A stretch of DNA of 64,000 nt, taken from assembly GCA_000473305.1 (NCBI GenBank), contig CP006772.1:620001-684000 (forward strand), in the 5' to 3' direction. This document shows positions 8,497-18,089 of the stretch, in pieces. The notes under the pieces were generated by a model. It did no database searches. It saw only the letters and a program-made list of their open reading frames with translations, and was not told the origin of the DNA. The position numbers and the translations under genes are program-made. Position 1 is the stretch's first letter. Each line of letters starts with the position of its first letter. The stretch is from Bacteroidales bacterium CF (GTDB lineage: Bacteria; Bacteroidota; Bacteroidia; Bacteroidales; UBA932).

Positions 8497-9096
8497 ATGG
8501 CATATACAAAGATTGAACACTATGATGAGGAGGTAACTCAGAAGCTGGCCCTGCTATACAAAGAGGTGCTTCACCTGATAGGTGAGGATCCTGAACGTGA
8601 GGGACTTCAGCTGACTCCAATCAGGGTGGCCAGATCAATCCAGTTTCTCACACAGGGGTATGAGATGGACGGAGCAGCTATACTGAACTCTGCAAAATTC
8701 AAGGAAGACTACAAACAAATGGTTATTGTCAAGGATATTGAACTCTATTCTATGTGTGAGCATCATATGCTCCCTTTTTACGGGAAGGCACATGTAGCAT
8801 ATATCCCCAACGGTTATATTACAGGTCTCAGCAAGATAGCCAGAGTGGTTGAGTCCTATGCCAGACGTTTGCAGGTTCAGGAGAGACTTACAGTCCAGAT
8901 AAGGGACTGCATTCAGAACACGCTTAACCCGCTGGGAGTTGCTGTTGTCATAGAGGCGTCACATATGTGCATGCAAATCAGGGGTGTGCAGAAACAAAAC
9001 TCGGTCACTACCACATCTGCTTTCACCGGGGCTTTTCTGAAAGATATACGAACCAGAGAAGAGTTTATGAGCCTTATCGGTACATCTTTGCACTAA
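8497..9096 (+). CDS. folE: GTP cyclohydrolase I
   Basis: A 199-residue type I GTP cyclohydrolase, which turns GTP into 7,8-dihydroneopterin triphosphate, the first step to folate. The zinc/active-site motif [20 protein letters not shown] is intact, followed by [20 protein letters not shown] and the C-terminal segment with the third zinc ligand, [13 protein letters not shown]. Length matches the bacterial enzyme. The gene is monocistronic on the plus strand and its 3' end overlaps the convergent histidine kinase by 23 bp. Confidence 0.96.
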   Translation: MAYTKIEHYDEEVTQKLALLYKEVLHLIGEDPEREGLQLTPIRVARSIQFLTQGYEMDGAAILNSAKFKEDYKQMVIVKDIELYSMCEHHMLPFYGKAHVAYIPNGYITGLSKIARVVESYARRLQVQERLTVQIRDCIQNTLNPLGVAVVIEASHMCMQIRGVQKQNSVTTTSAFTGAFLKDIRTREEFMSLIGTSLH

Positions 9097-10087
9097 GAGA
9101 GAAGTCGAACTGAAGTCCGCCGTTTTCCCTGTTTTTAACAGTTATTGTTCCGTTGTGTAAAAGAACGGAGTTCTTTACTATTGAGAGACCCAGTCCGGAT
9201 CCGCCGCTTTTTCTGCTCCGGCCTGCCTCTACCCTGTAAAATCTCTCAAAAAGCCTGTCTATATGCTTATCAGGGACTCCCTTTCCTGTGTCGTAATACC
9301 TGAACCAGATCTTATCGGATTCTATGCCGGCTGTCCCGATATGTATGTAAATATTTTTACCTGCGTGATCTATTGAATTGTCTATAAGGTTTTTAAAGAG
9401 AGAGTAAATCAAAAGGTAGACGCCCTCAATAATTATATGTTCATCAATTTCCACCTCTACCTTAATGTTGTTTTCGGATAGCCTGTAGGCAAGGTCGTTT
9501 TCGATTTCCCTGATACATTGGCGGATTTTGATAATCTCTATGTCGTATCTTCCTGCTGCCTCTTCAATATTATTAAGTGTTGAGATATCTGATACAAGCG
9601 AAGAGAGTCTCAGCGTCTGGGCATATGCCCTTTCAATGAAAAATCTGCTCTGATCCTTGTCAAGATCCTGCTGCATCAATGTTTCAAGGTAACCCCGGAT
9701 GCTTGTAACCGGAGTCTTGAGTTCGTGTGCTATGTTATGTGTAAGCTGCTGTTTGTATTTTTTTGCCTCATCCAGCTGTCTGAACGTATGTATTATCTTT
9801 TCTCCGACCTCTCCAAATTCGTTATCGGGGAAATTGATTTTGTCGTAGTTAACGCCTCCTTTTTGTACAATGTCAATGAACTCCTTCAGAGTTTTCATGG
9901 GCTGGTTGATCTTGCTGCTGAAGTATACAAGCAAAACTACAGAGACAATAAGTACAACACCTATTGCAATTATGTTCCTCTCCTGTGAACTGATCATAAT
10001 ATAGGCAACGGCACCTCCTACCACCAATAACATCAGGGTAATGTAAAGAACCATCTGGTTCTTGTATTTCATATCAATCAGTTTCAT
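9074..10087 (-). CDS. Sensor histidine kinase, PhoR-like
   Basis: A 337-residue inner-membrane kinase. Two adjacent membrane helices (about 12-31 and 39-57) leave almost no periplasmic domain. They are followed by a HAMP-like stretch, a HisKA domain with phospho-acceptor His121 in [20 protein letters not shown], and a HATPase with N box [18 protein letters not shown] and the [13 protein letters not shown] box. Without a periplasmic sensor it probably senses a partner protein or the membrane, as PhoR does. It follows the response-regulator gene with a 14-bp overlap, so the two form one operon. The PhoR label is by resemblance only. Confidence 0.85.
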   Translation of the reverse strand: MKLIDMKYKNQMVLYITLMLLVVGGAVAYIMISSQERNIIAIGVVLIVSVVLLVYFSSKINQPMKTLKEFIDIVQKGGVNYDKINFPDNEFGEVGEKIIHTFRQLDEAKKYKQQLTHNIAHELKTPVTSIRGYLETLMQQDLDKDQSRFFIERAYAQTLRLSSLVSDISTLNNIEEAAGRYDIEIIKIRQCIREIENDLAYRLSENNIKVEVEIDEHIIIEGVYLLIYSLFKNLIDNSIDHAGKNIYIHIGTAGIESDKIWFRYYDTGKGVPDKHIDRLFERFYRVEAGRSRKSGGSGLGLSIVKNSVLLHNGTITVKNRENGGLQFDFSLSAKMYR

Positions 10088-10805
10088 TTGTGTTAAAGCA
10101 GTAGCCGAAACCGGAACGGTTAATAATCAGAGACCCATAGTGGTCAAGTTTTTTTCTCAGGCGTGCAATATGCACATCTACAGTCCTGTCGAGAACATAG
10201 ACCTCGTTTTCCCATACTGCATCCAGTATCTCTTGTCTGGAGAAGAAGCGGTGAGGAGACGATGCAAGCATAAACAATATCTCATACTCCTTTTTTGTCA
10301 GTAAGATGTTTTCATTCTCAATGCTGACCTGTTTTGCTCCGGTGTCTATTTTGAGCTTATTGATCTCTATAACAGGGTTTTCGGGGTGTCTGCTGTCGTA
10401 AGCCCTCTTCTCCGCTTCTGCTTTTTTGTAAAATGCAGTCCTGCTCAGAACTGCCTGTACCCTTGCAACCACCTCCTTTACAGAGAAAGGTTTCAATATA
10501 TAGTCATCAGCACCGACACCGAATCCCTTAAGTTTGTCGTCGACACTATCCTTAGCAGTAATGAATATAATAGGCACATCATTCCTGAACTCCTTTCTTA
10601 TTACATCTGCCAGGGTAAAACCGGATATACCGCCTAACATTACATCCAGCAGAAGCAGGTCGAAATTCTTTGCCAGCTTTACTAAAGCCTCTTCTGAAGA
10701 GAGTGCTGTATCTACTTCATATCCTGCATTAGCCAGGTTGAATTTAAGAATTTCGCACACATCCTCTTCATCATCAACCACTAAAATCTTTTTTATTTCA
10801 GCCAT
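10074..10805 (-). CDS. OmpR/PhoB-family response regulator
   Basis: With the start at 10805 (AEIKKILVVDDEEDV) the protein is 243 residues. A longer in-frame extension to 10889 would run into the divergent kinase gene and is rejected. It has a receiver domain with acidic pocket DDEED, phospho-acceptor Asp54 in LLLDVMLGG, the conserved Lys in ILKPF, and a C-terminal winged helix (LTKKEYEILFMLAS then RTVDVHIARLRKKL). It overlaps its cognate kinase gene. The receptor/lipoprotein pair downstream on the other strand carries PHO-like repeats, which suggests, but does not prove, a PhoB-like role. Confidence 0.88.
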   Translation of the reverse strand: MAEIKKILVVDDEEDVCEILKFNLANAGYEVDTALSSEEALVKLAKNFDLLLLDVMLGGISGFTLADVIRKEFRNDVPIIFITAKDSVDDKLKGFGVGADDYILKPFSVKEVVARVQAVLSRTAFYKKAEAEKRAYDSRHPENPVIEINKLKIDTGAKQVSIENENILLTKKEYEILFMLASSPHRFFSRQEILDAVWENEVYVLDRTVDVHIARLRKKLDHYGSLIINRSGFGYCFNTNETD

Positions 10806-10834
10806 ATAACTATAGAATTTAGTGTAAAAGTAAT

Positions 10835-10842
10835 TATATTTG
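10835..10842 (+). promoter_or_regulatory. -7 promoter element of the divergent histidine kinase
   Basis: TATATTTG matches TAnnTTTG 27 nt before the kinase ATG, within the 64-bp divergent region shared with the response-regulator gene. Confidence 0.4.
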
Positions 10843-10869
10843 TTGTAAACTCGAGTTAAATCTGACGAT

Positions 10870-12207
10870 ATGAATGTCTCCTTCGACAAATTCCTGAAAG
10901 GAGAGAAACAAGGCGAGAATGTCGCTGATATAGATAAACTGGTAAAAAGATCAAACCTCCTTGCGCTCCTTTTATTGACTGGTTTTTTAGTCTATTTGGG
11001 ATGCATATTATATAATACTGACAACCAAATATACAATGGTGTCATTGTTTTCCTCGGGGTAATCGAACTTCTGGCTTTGGCTGCACTTTCAATATCAGCT
11101 GCAGGATATTTGTTTCTCAGCGGATTGATGCTAAACAGCTTTGTCACAATACTTTTTTTTGGATTATCTGTGGTTTTCTTCGGCAAAGAGGCTGGTTTTC
11201 ATAACTATTTTCTTTTGCTCTCACTTGTGCCGCTCATCACTTTTAAAAGAAAGCACAGGAAACATGCTATGATTATTTTTTGCATCAACCTGGCGTTATA
11301 TCTTTTAGTTTCGCTTTCCTCCGTTTCTAATCTGACCAATACTCCTTTTCCACAGGTATATCTGGAAACAATGTCTTCAGCATTCATCTTACTGGTATAC
11401 CTGGTAATGTTGTCTCTTGTAATCATCAATATCAGGGTTACTTCAAAGAAAGAGAACTCCCTTAGAAAGGATGCAATGGAGACACGTCTTGTAAATGAGA
11501 GACTTAAAGAGATAAATGACTCAAAAGACCTTTTTTTCTCAATAATCTCACACGACCTGCGTGCTCCGCTGGGAACAGTCTCTGCTTTTTTGGACTATTT
11601 CACTGATGAGTCGGAGCATTTTTCAAGGGAAGAGCTTAAAGAGGCTGTTGCTTCTATGAATAAATACACACATGAGGTTTATGCCCTTCTTGAAAATCTG
11701 CTGACCTGGTCAAGAATTCAATCCGGTTCAATTAAGGTAAATCTCAAGCCTGAAAGTATATCAGAAAGAGTTCGCATGAATGTGGAGTTGTACTCCGAAC
11801 AGGCAAAGCGCAAGGAGATAAAGCTGACATGCAACGTGAATGATGATATTGTGCTCGACTTTGATCCCGACATGATAAACACAATACTCAGAAATCTTAT
11901 TAATAATGCAATAAAGTTCACTCCACGGGGAGGTCAGATTTTAATAAATGCTGTAAGCAAATCAGATTGTGTTGAGGTTACTGTGCAGGATAGCGGTAAG
12001 GGCATGTCTGAGACAACTCTTAAGGATCTGTTCAGAATAGATAAGAAGCAGAACTCTTGTCTTGGTACGGAGGGGGAGAAGGGTTCCGGTCTTGGGCTGA
12101 TCCTGTGTAAGCATTTTGTTGAGTGTCATAAGGGTACTTTTGCTATATCGAGTAGCAGAGGAAAAGGATGTAGGGTGATGTTCACAATTCCATTCAAGCA
12201 ATCATAG
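10870..12207 (+). CDS. Membrane sensor histidine kinase
   Basis: A 445-residue kinase with an N-terminal half (about 28-190) made of some six hydrophobic helices and no obvious extracytoplasmic domain. A short coiled coil leads to HisKA with His228 in SIISHDLRAPLGTVSAFL, and the HATPase has NLINNAIKFTP, DSGKGM and GEKGSGLGLILCKH. Such multi-helix sensors usually respond to membrane or intramembrane signals. It is divergent from the response-regulator/PhoR-like operon and has no regulator of its own adjacent, so it could be an orphan or feed into that regulator. The downstream TonB receptor starts 80 bp later. Confidence 0.85.
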   Translation: MNVSFDKFLKGEKQGENVADIDKLVKRSNLLALLLLTGFLVYLGCILYNTDNQIYNGVIVFLGVIELLALAALSISAAGYLFLSGLMLNSFVTILFFGLSVVFFGKEAGFHNYFLLLSLVPLITFKRKHRKHAMIIFCINLALYLLVSLSSVSNLTNTPFPQVYLETMSSAFILLVYLVMLSLVIINIRVTSKKENSLRKDAMETRLVNERLKEINDSKDLFFSIISHDLRAPLGTVSAFLDYFTDESEHFSREELKEAVASMNKYTHEVYALLENLLTWSRIQSGSIKVNLKPESISERVRMNVELYSEQAKRKEIKLTCNVNDDIVLDFDPDMINTILRNLINNAIKFTPRGGQILINAVSKSDCVEVTVQDSGKGMSETTLKDLFRIDKKQNSCLGTEGEKGSGLGLILCKHFVECHKGTFAISSSRGKGCRVMFTIPFKQS

Positions 12208-12208
12208 G

Positions 12209-12252
12209 TTTTTTAATTTTTTCTTAATTTTTTTGTCTCATTATCGTAACAT
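12209..12252 (+). promoter_or_regulatory. 11-bp direct repeats resembling a PHO box
   Basis: Two adjacent 11-mers, TTTTTTAATTT (12209-12219) and TTTCTTAATTT (12220-12230), differ at one base. They are followed by TTTTGTCTCAT and TATCGTAACAT on the same 11-bp register. They end just upstream of the predicted -7 element of the TonB receptor gene. An 11-bp direct-repeat register in this position is how PhoB-type regulators bind. The site is A/T-rich, so chance is a real alternative. Confidence 0.4.
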
Positions 12253-12260
12253 CTGATATT

Positions 12261-12268
12261 TAGTTTTG
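12261..12268 (+). promoter_or_regulatory. -7 promoter element of the TonB receptor gene
   Basis: TAGTTTTG is an exact TAnnTTTG match 19 nt before the ATG. The nearest TTTG (12232-12235) is 25 nt upstream, too far for an ordinary -33. This fits an activator-dependent promoter using the repeats immediately upstream. Confidence 0.45.
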
Positions 12269-12287
12269 CCATTGAAAATTTAATACA

Positions 12288-15104
12288 ATGGCGAACAAAT
12301 TATTCAGACTTCTTCTCTTATTTTTATTTGTCAATTCCGGCAACAAGGCTTTTTCTCAAAATTTATCAACTCTTCAGGGTGTTGTGGCAGAGCGATCTAC
12401 AGGTGAGCCTGTAGTCGGTGTATCTGTTTATATAGCTAAACTAAAGAAAGGCGCTGTTACAGATATAGACGGAAATTACAAAATTGCAAACATACCTTCG
12501 GGAATATATGATATTGATGTATCAGGCATATCTTATACACCCCTTTCGGTAAAGAGTCTTAAAGTGGCAGGATCTGCCACAGAATTTAATATCCTCATGG
12601 ACGTGGCAACCAATATTCTGGACCAGATTGTGGTGACCTCAGCCAGAAGGATGAATTCTGAAATAGCAGTGATTAACGCAACCAAAACAGCAGATGTGGT
12701 CATGAGCGGGATATCAGGATTGCAAATATCTAAATCGCAGGATAAAAATGCAGCCGAGGTTGTGAAGAGAATTCCGGGAGTATCTGTTATGGATGACAGA
12801 TATATAATGGTGAGAGGCCTCTCAGGAAGGTATAATAATGTCTGGATCAATAACTCTTCAGTACCGAGCACAGAAGCGGATACCAGGGCATTTTCCTTTG
12901 ATATGATGCCCAGCTCTCAAATCGAAAGTATAATGATTGTTAAATCGCCTTCGGCAGAGATTCCTGCCGATTTTTCCGGCGGATTTGTAAAAATCATGAC
13001 TAAAAGCATGCCCGAGGTTAATGACATGCTTTTCTCATATGGTTTAAACTTTAATACAGTAACTCATTTCAGAGATCAGATGATAAACACGTCATCTTCA
13101 ACGGATTTTCTCGGGTTTGATAATGGTGAAAGGTCGCTCAGGGGCATTGTTCCTAAAAGAATGGACAATACCAATGCCAATCTTGTATCAGAGATAACGA
13201 AAAGTGGTTTCAGAAATGACTGGTCTGTCTCCACTCGCAAACCGATAGCTGATCAGAAAATCAATTTTATGATTAACAGATATAAGCTACTAAAGAATGG
13301 AGATAAAGCAGGCATTGTCGCTGCATTGAATTATTCATATGGTTCTCAAACATATACAGATATGCAAAACGCCAGATTCGGTGTGTATAATACAGTTGCA
13401 GACAAGCCGGAATATATCTATAAGTATTCTGATAATCAGCACAGTATTGATGCCAGAGTAGGCGGGATGCTTAATATGACCTACATCTCAGGGAAGAATA
13501 AACTGGAATTCAGAAATATATTTAATCAACAAGGGACAAACAGATATACTCTCCGTGAGGGCTGGCAAAACATCAGTGCCCTTTACAATCAGGAAAAGAG
13601 AGAGTATCTATATTCAAGCCGGTCAACATATTCGGGCCAGGTTTCGGGAAGTCACGGATTCTCTGTCTCTGATCTCGACTGGATTTTCGGATACTCATAT
13701 GCCAATCTAAGCCAGCCCGACAGACGTATGATAAACAGGGAGGAAAACCTGATATACGGAGATAAGTATTACGGAAAAATGGCTATAGATCAGAATGAGA
13801 TAACCAGGGATTTTGTCAACCTTGATGAACATACATTTTCAGGTGCAATGAACTACTCCATGCCGTTGAAAACAGGGAGGGTTTTCAACTCTTTTATCAA
13901 AGCAGGCATTTTAGGTGAATATAAATGGCGTTCATACACTAACCGGCAGTTTTTCTACAGATTCAATCAGAATAATCTTCCTGAAGATTTCGTATACAAA
14001 GATCTTAGTGAGGTTCTTAATGAGAATAATTATGGTCATGACAAGCTCTATGTATATGAAGATACAGATAATCGAAACAGTTATAAGGGGTTAAATATGC
14101 TTGGGGCCGGCTATATATCGTACAAGTTCAGTGGAGGTGGATTTAACGTTATAGCCGGCCTCCGTCTGGAGGGAAGTATGATGAGGCTGGTCAATTATAC
14201 AAAGATTTATGAGTTCGACACCAAGAAGAACGACTATATACAGACACAACTTTTCCCCTCACTGAATGCCAGTTATAATATTGACGAAAGAAAAACAGTA
14301 AGGTTGGCGTATGGCTCTTCAACCAACAGGCAGGAGTTCAGAGAGGTTTCACCCTCCGTCTATTACGATTTCAACCTATATTCAGATGTTAAGGGAAATC
14401 CGGATCTGAAAAATGCGACAATACACAATGTTGATCTTCGGTATGAATATTATCCTTCGAAGGAAGAGTATGTTACAATTGCACTTTTCTACAAATATTT
14501 CAAGAATCCGATTGAATGGACATATCTTGATGCCGGCGGATCATACACCTATACATTTGAAAATGCGGTCTCGGCTAACAACTACGGTCTGGAGATAGAT
14601 ATAAGAAAAAATCTATCGTTTGTCGGATTGGCCAATTTTACATTAGGATTTAACACATCAATCATTTCCAGCCATATAAATTTTGATAAGTCATCAATTG
14701 AGGCTGACAGGCCAATGCAGGGTCAATCACCATACTTGATAAATGCATCGCTGTTTTATGACAAGAAGGAAGCCGGGATAAGTGCAGGTCTGCTTTACAA
14801 CAGGATAGGCAAGCGAATTGTCGGAATAGGACGCGTGGATACCGGCTCGGGAGCAAGTATAAATAATGATGTGCCTGATACTTATGAGTTGCCCAGAGAT
14901 GTAATAGATTTAGTGTTGACAAAGAGATTGGGTAAGCATGTGGAGATAAAGGCTTCTGTAAAAGACCTGCTTTCACAGAGTGTCGTATTTGTTCAGTACC
15001 CGAAGTTTGCAGATGGTAACGGCACTATACATAAAAGAAGTCAAACCAGCAAGAGTCTCAATCCGGGCACAGATGTCCTCATCGGTATACAACTAACTTT
15101 TTAA
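12288..15104 (+). CDS. TonB-dependent outer-membrane receptor with carboxypeptidase-like N-domain
   Basis: A 938-residue outer-membrane receptor. A signal peptide (cleavage near KAFSQ, residue 24) is followed by a CarboxypepD_reg-like Ig domain (about 28-110, LQGVVAERSTGEPVVGVSV). Next come a plug (about 140-250, with VVKRIPGVSVMDDRYIMVRG and the FSGGFVKI end) and a large beta barrel ending in an aromatic residue (GIQLTF). It is not an obvious SusC: it lacks a SusD partner, and the next gene encodes a beta-helix lipoprotein. The pair is likely a two-component importer for an unidentified ligand. PHO-like repeats upstream hint at phosphate-limitation control. Confidence 0.88.
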   Translation: MANKLFRLLLLFLFVNSGNKAFSQNLSTLQGVVAERSTGEPVVGVSVYIAKLKKGAVTDIDGNYKIANIPSGIYDIDVSGISYTPLSVKSLKVAGSATEFNILMDVATNILDQIVVTSARRMNSEIAVINATKTADVVMSGISGLQISKSQDKNAAEVVKRIPGVSVMDDRYIMVRGLSGRYNNVWINNSSVPSTEADTRAFSFDMMPSSQIESIMIVKSPSAEIPADFSGGFVKIMTKSMPEVNDMLFSYGLNFNTVTHFRDQMINTSSSTDFLGFDNGERSLRGIVPKRMDNTNANLVSEITKSGFRNDWSVSTRKPIADQKINFMINRYKLLKNGDKAGIVAALNYSYGSQTYTDMQNARFGVYNTVADKPEYIYKYSDNQHSIDARVGGMLNMTYISGKNKLEFRNIFNQQGTNRYTLREGWQNISALYNQEKREYLYSSRSTYSGQVSGSHGFSVSDLDWIFGYSYANLSQPDRRMINREENLIYGDKYYGKMAIDQNEITRDFVNLDEHTFSGAMNYSMPLKTGRVFNSFIKAGILGEYKWRSYTNRQFFYRFNQNNLPEDFVYKDLSEVLNENNYGHDKLYVYEDTDNRNSYKGLNMLGAGYISYKFSGGGFNVIAGLRLEGSMMRLVNYTKIYEFDTKKNDYIQTQLFPSLNASYNIDERKTVRLAYGSSTNRQEFREVSPSVYYDFNLYSDVKGNPDLKNATIHNVDLRYEYYPSKEEYVTIALFYKYFKNPIEWTYLDAGGSYTYTFENAVSANNYGLEIDIRKNLSFVGLANFTLGFNTSIISSHINFDKSSIEADRPMQGQSPYLINASLFYDKKEAGISAGLLYNRIGKRIVGIGRVDTGSGASINNDVPDTYELPRDVIDLVLTKRLGKHVEIKASVKDLLSQSVVFVQYPKFADGNGTIHKRSQTSKSLNPGTDVLIGIQLTF

Positions 15105-15115
15105 AATAAACAGGT

Positions 15116-16618
15116 ATGAAAAATCTAAGAAAAAAATTGTTTTTATTAATGTTGCCAATAACGGTCTCACTATTGCTAGTCTCGTGTGACAAGGATGATA
15201 AACCGGTAGAAGATAAGACTGATGATGTGGTTTTTGCAGGCAATCAAATCGGAAACGGTGAGCAGGAATTTGAAATTAAAACGTCATACACATTAAAGAA
15301 AGGGACATATGTACTCAAGGGATGGGTCTATGTTACAGATGGTGCAACTCTTACAATAGAGCCCGGAACAGTTATAAAAGGGGATAAAGAGACAAAGGCA
15401 GCACTTATTGTAGAGAGAGGCGGCAGGATTATGGCGGAAGGGACAAAGGCACAGCCAATTGTCTTCACCTCTAATCAGGCAGCAGGTCTGAGGAAACCCG
15501 GAGATTGGGGAGGAGTGATAGTTTGCGGCAAAGCCACAAACAATAAGACAGAGATGATAATTGAGGGCGGTCCGCGTTCAAGTCACGGAGGGACTCAGGA
15601 CACTGACAATTCAGGGATACTGTCATATGTGAGAATTGAGTTTGCAGGATACCCGTTCAAGACAGATCAGGAAATCAATGGCCTTACATTAGGTTCTGTT
15701 GGCAGCGGGACCAGAATTGATCATATACAGGTTTCATACTCAAACGACGATTCATTTGAATGGTTCGGTGGGACGGTTGATGCAAAATACTTGATAGCCT
15801 ATCACGGGTGGGATGATGATTTCGATACAGATAACGGATTTAGAGGAAAAATTCAATATGGTCTGATTGTCAGAAATCCAAGAATTGCAGACAAGTCCTC
15901 TTCAAACGGACTTGAGTCAGACAATAATGCCGAGGGAACAACTCAACTCCCTTTGACAAAGCCGGTTTTCTCCAATATTACATTTGTAGGCCCTGCTGCT
16001 CAGGACAACCTGTTTGAGAATACAACAGCATACATTACAGGTGGAAATTATTATCCGGGAAATGGTTCCAAACTTGGTCAGTTCCAGTCGGCCATTCAGA
16101 TACGAAGGAGTTCGAATCTTAATTGTTATAACTCTGTGGCAATCGGTTATCCTGTAGGACTTCTTATTTGCAATGACAAAGGATCTTTAACACAGTCATC
16201 GGCCACATCAGGAGCAATAAATCTTAAAAACATTGTGTTTGCAGGGATGAGTATACCCGGAAGCGACAAGGATGCATCATTCAAGGACTCTCTCTCTATA
16301 AATGCCTCAACATTTGATAAAACCGCAAAGGAGTCTTTCTCATCAACGTTTTTTAAAAGCTCAGGGAATTCAAACACTCTTTATTCGTCAAATACTGATG
16401 TGAAGATTTCACAACCGAACTCTCTTTTGGCATCTCCGAACTGGGGCCCGTTGACAGGAAGTCCTTTGACCGGTAAATCCAATTTGTTTACAAATGAAAA
16501 CCTGTCATCCTCTTTCTTTGATAAGGTGACATTCATAGGTGCATTCAGGTCGGATGTGTCAGTAGATGACTGGACAGCCGGATGGGCCAACTTTAATCCG
16601 CAGAACACCACCTATTAA
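15116..16618 (+). CDS. Surface lipoprotein with beta-helix-like repeats, partner of the TonB receptor
   Basis: A 500-residue protein starting with a type II signal peptide; the lipobox LLVSC puts the lipidated Cys at residue 24, followed by Asp/Lys-rich sequence. The body has strand-turn repeats typical of right-handed beta helices (GWVYVTDGATLTIEPGTVIK, then AALIVERGGRIMAEG, IVFTSNQAAG). Acidic segments such as HGWDDDFDTDNGFRG could bind metal. No catalytic motif is recognised. The gene starts 11 bp after the receptor stop and is surely co-transcribed with it. It probably captures the ligand at the cell surface. It ends just before a bidirectional terminator. Confidence 0.8.
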   Translation: MKNLRKKLFLLMLPITVSLLLVSCDKDDKPVEDKTDDVVFAGNQIGNGEQEFEIKTSYTLKKGTYVLKGWVYVTDGATLTIEPGTVIKGDKETKAALIVERGGRIMAEGTKAQPIVFTSNQAAGLRKPGDWGGVIVCGKATNNKTEMIIEGGPRSSHGGTQDTDNSGILSYVRIEFAGYPFKTDQEINGLTLGSVGSGTRIDHIQVSYSNDDSFEWFGGTVDAKYLIAYHGWDDDFDTDNGFRGKIQYGLIVRNPRIADKSSSNGLESDNNAEGTTQLPLTKPVFSNITFVGPAAQDNLFENTTAYITGGNYYPGNGSKLGQFQSAIQIRRSSNLNCYNSVAIGYPVGLLICNDKGSLTQSSATSGAINLKNIVFAGMSIPGSDKDASFKDSLSINASTFDKTAKESFSSTFFKSSGNSNTLYSSNTDVKISQPNSLLASPNWGPLTGSPLTGKSNLFTNENLSSSFFDKVTFIGAFRSDVSVDDWTAGWANFNPQNTTY

Positions 16619-16650
16619 TTATCGATAAGTCTTAATATATTTTGGCGGCA

Positions 16651-16683
16651 AGCGTTTTACAAAGGGCTATTTTGTAAGACGCT
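16651..16683. terminator. Bidirectional stem-loop terminator between the lipoprotein gene and cca
   Basis: A 13-bp stem (AGCGTTTTACAAA paired with TTTGTAAGACGCT, one G-T wobble) closes a ~7-nt loop. It lies between two convergent stop codons (16618 and 16686) with T-rich sequence on the plus side and an A/T-rich run on the minus side. Confidence 0.75.
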
Positions 16684-16685
16684 TT

Positions 16686-18089
16686 CTAATTTGTTATTTG
16701 TTTCAGGCCCAGCTCTCCCGCTCTTTTCTCCATTAACTCCTTTGCCTCTTCGAAATCATTCGATATGACACCATCAAGAATCGCCTCCTTTATATACTCC
16801 TTAATCAAGCCAACCTCTTTACACGGAGGAATGCCGTATCTCTCCATTATATACTCTCCGGTGATAGGGTTCTTGAAATTTCTGACGGCATCCTTCGCCT
16901 CCACAAGTATCAGCTTTTCTCTTACGAGGGCAAAGTTGGATTTGTGTTTTTTTACTGTTTTAAGGTTCTTTGAAGTAATGTCAGCTTCACAGAGAAGCAT
17001 CAGGTCGTCAATATCGTCGCCAGCCTCAAAGAGCAACCTCCTTACGGCAGAATCGCTCACCTCTTCCTGTACAAGAGCAATGGGGCGAAGATGAAGCAGA
17101 ACAAGTTTCTGGACATATTTCATCTTCTCGTTGAGAGGCATTTTCATTTGCTGGAAAATTTTAGGGACCATCTTACTCCCGACGAATTCATGCCCATGGA
17201 ATGTCCATCCAACTCCTGGCTCATAACTCTTTGTCTGAGGCTTGGCTATATCATGTAAAAGAGCAGCCCATCTAAGCCACAGATTGTCACTTTTTTGCGC
17301 GAGATTGTCAAGGACCTGCAGAGTGTGTGTGAAGTTGTCCTTGTGCCCTTTGCCCTCCATTGATTCTGTCCCTTTAAGCTTGACAAGCTGCGGAAGTATG
17401 ATGTCAAGAAGCCCGGTGCTCTCTAAAAGAGAGAACCCTACAGATGGTTTTGGGGATAGAAGAATCTTTGCAAGCTCGTCGTTTATTCTCTCTTTTGAAA
17501 GAATCTCAAGTCTGTTTTTATTTCTCTTTATTGACTCTATAGATTCCGGTACAATGGTGAATGACAGCTGAGACGCAAATCTTATTGCCCTTATCATTCT
17601 TAAAGGATCATCGCTATATGTGGTGTCCGGATCAAGCGGGGTACGCAGTATGCCATTCTGAAGATCTTTGACACCTCCGAACGGGTCAACCAGATTGCCG
17701 AAATCCTCCTTCTGAAGGCTGAAAGCGAGTGCGTTAATTGTGAAATCCCTCCTTGACTGGTCATCGGCCAGAGAGCCATTCTCCACAATAGGTTTACGGG
17801 AGTCTGAGCGGTATGACTCCCTGCGTGCCCCTACAAATTCAACCTCGGTATCCTTACTCCTGAGCATAGCCGTTCCGAAGTTTTTGAATACAGATACTTT
17901 AACCTTCAGCCTCAGTGCAACTCTTTCGGCCAGCTCTATACCACTCCCTTCAACAACGATGTCGATATCTTTACTCTTGCGCTCCAGAAAGCAGTCTCTT
18001 ACATATCCACCTATCACAAATGCTCTCACATTGAGCTCCCTTGCCTCTTCGGATATAATTGTAAATATTTTCTTATTTAAAAAGTTCAT
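16686..18089 (-). CDS. cca: CCA tRNA nucleotidyltransferase / poly(A) polymerase family with HD domain
   Basis: A 467-residue class II nucleotidyltransferase. The N-terminal palm has FVIGGYVRDCFL (the GG motif) and KDIDIVVEG with the two catalytic Asp residues. RRDFTINALAF and the RNA/ATP-recognition helix DPLRMIRAIRFASQL follow. A C-terminal HD domain (about 260-400) shows HTLQVLDNL and LLHDIAKPQTK. It adds or repairs the CCA end of tRNAs. Poly(A) polymerase I is the alternative, but Bacteroidota generally use this HD-containing form as CCA enzyme. The start overlaps the end of the upstream HsdR-N-like gene by 17 bp. Confidence 0.9.
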   Translation of the reverse strand: MNFLNKKIFTIISEEARELNVRAFVIGGYVRDCFLERKSKDIDIVVEGSGIELAERVALRLKVKVSVFKNFGTAMLRSKDTEVEFVGARRESYRSDSRKPIVENGSLADDQSRRDFTINALAFSLQKEDFGNLVDPFGGVKDLQNGILRTPLDPDTTYSDDPLRMIRAIRFASQLSFTIVPESIESIKRNKNRLEILSKERINDELAKILLSPKPSVGFSLLESTGLLDIILPQLVKLKGTESMEGKGHKDNFTHTLQVLDNLAQKSDNLWLRWAALLHDIAKPQTKSYEPGVGWTFHGHEFVGSKMVPKIFQQMKMPLNEKMKYVQKLVLLHLRPIALVQEEVSDSAVRRLLFEAGDDIDDLMLLCEADITSKNLKTVKKHKSNFALVREKLILVEAKDAVRNFKNPITGEYIMERYGIPPCKEVGLIKEYIKEAILDGVISNDFEEAKELMEKRAGELGLKQITN

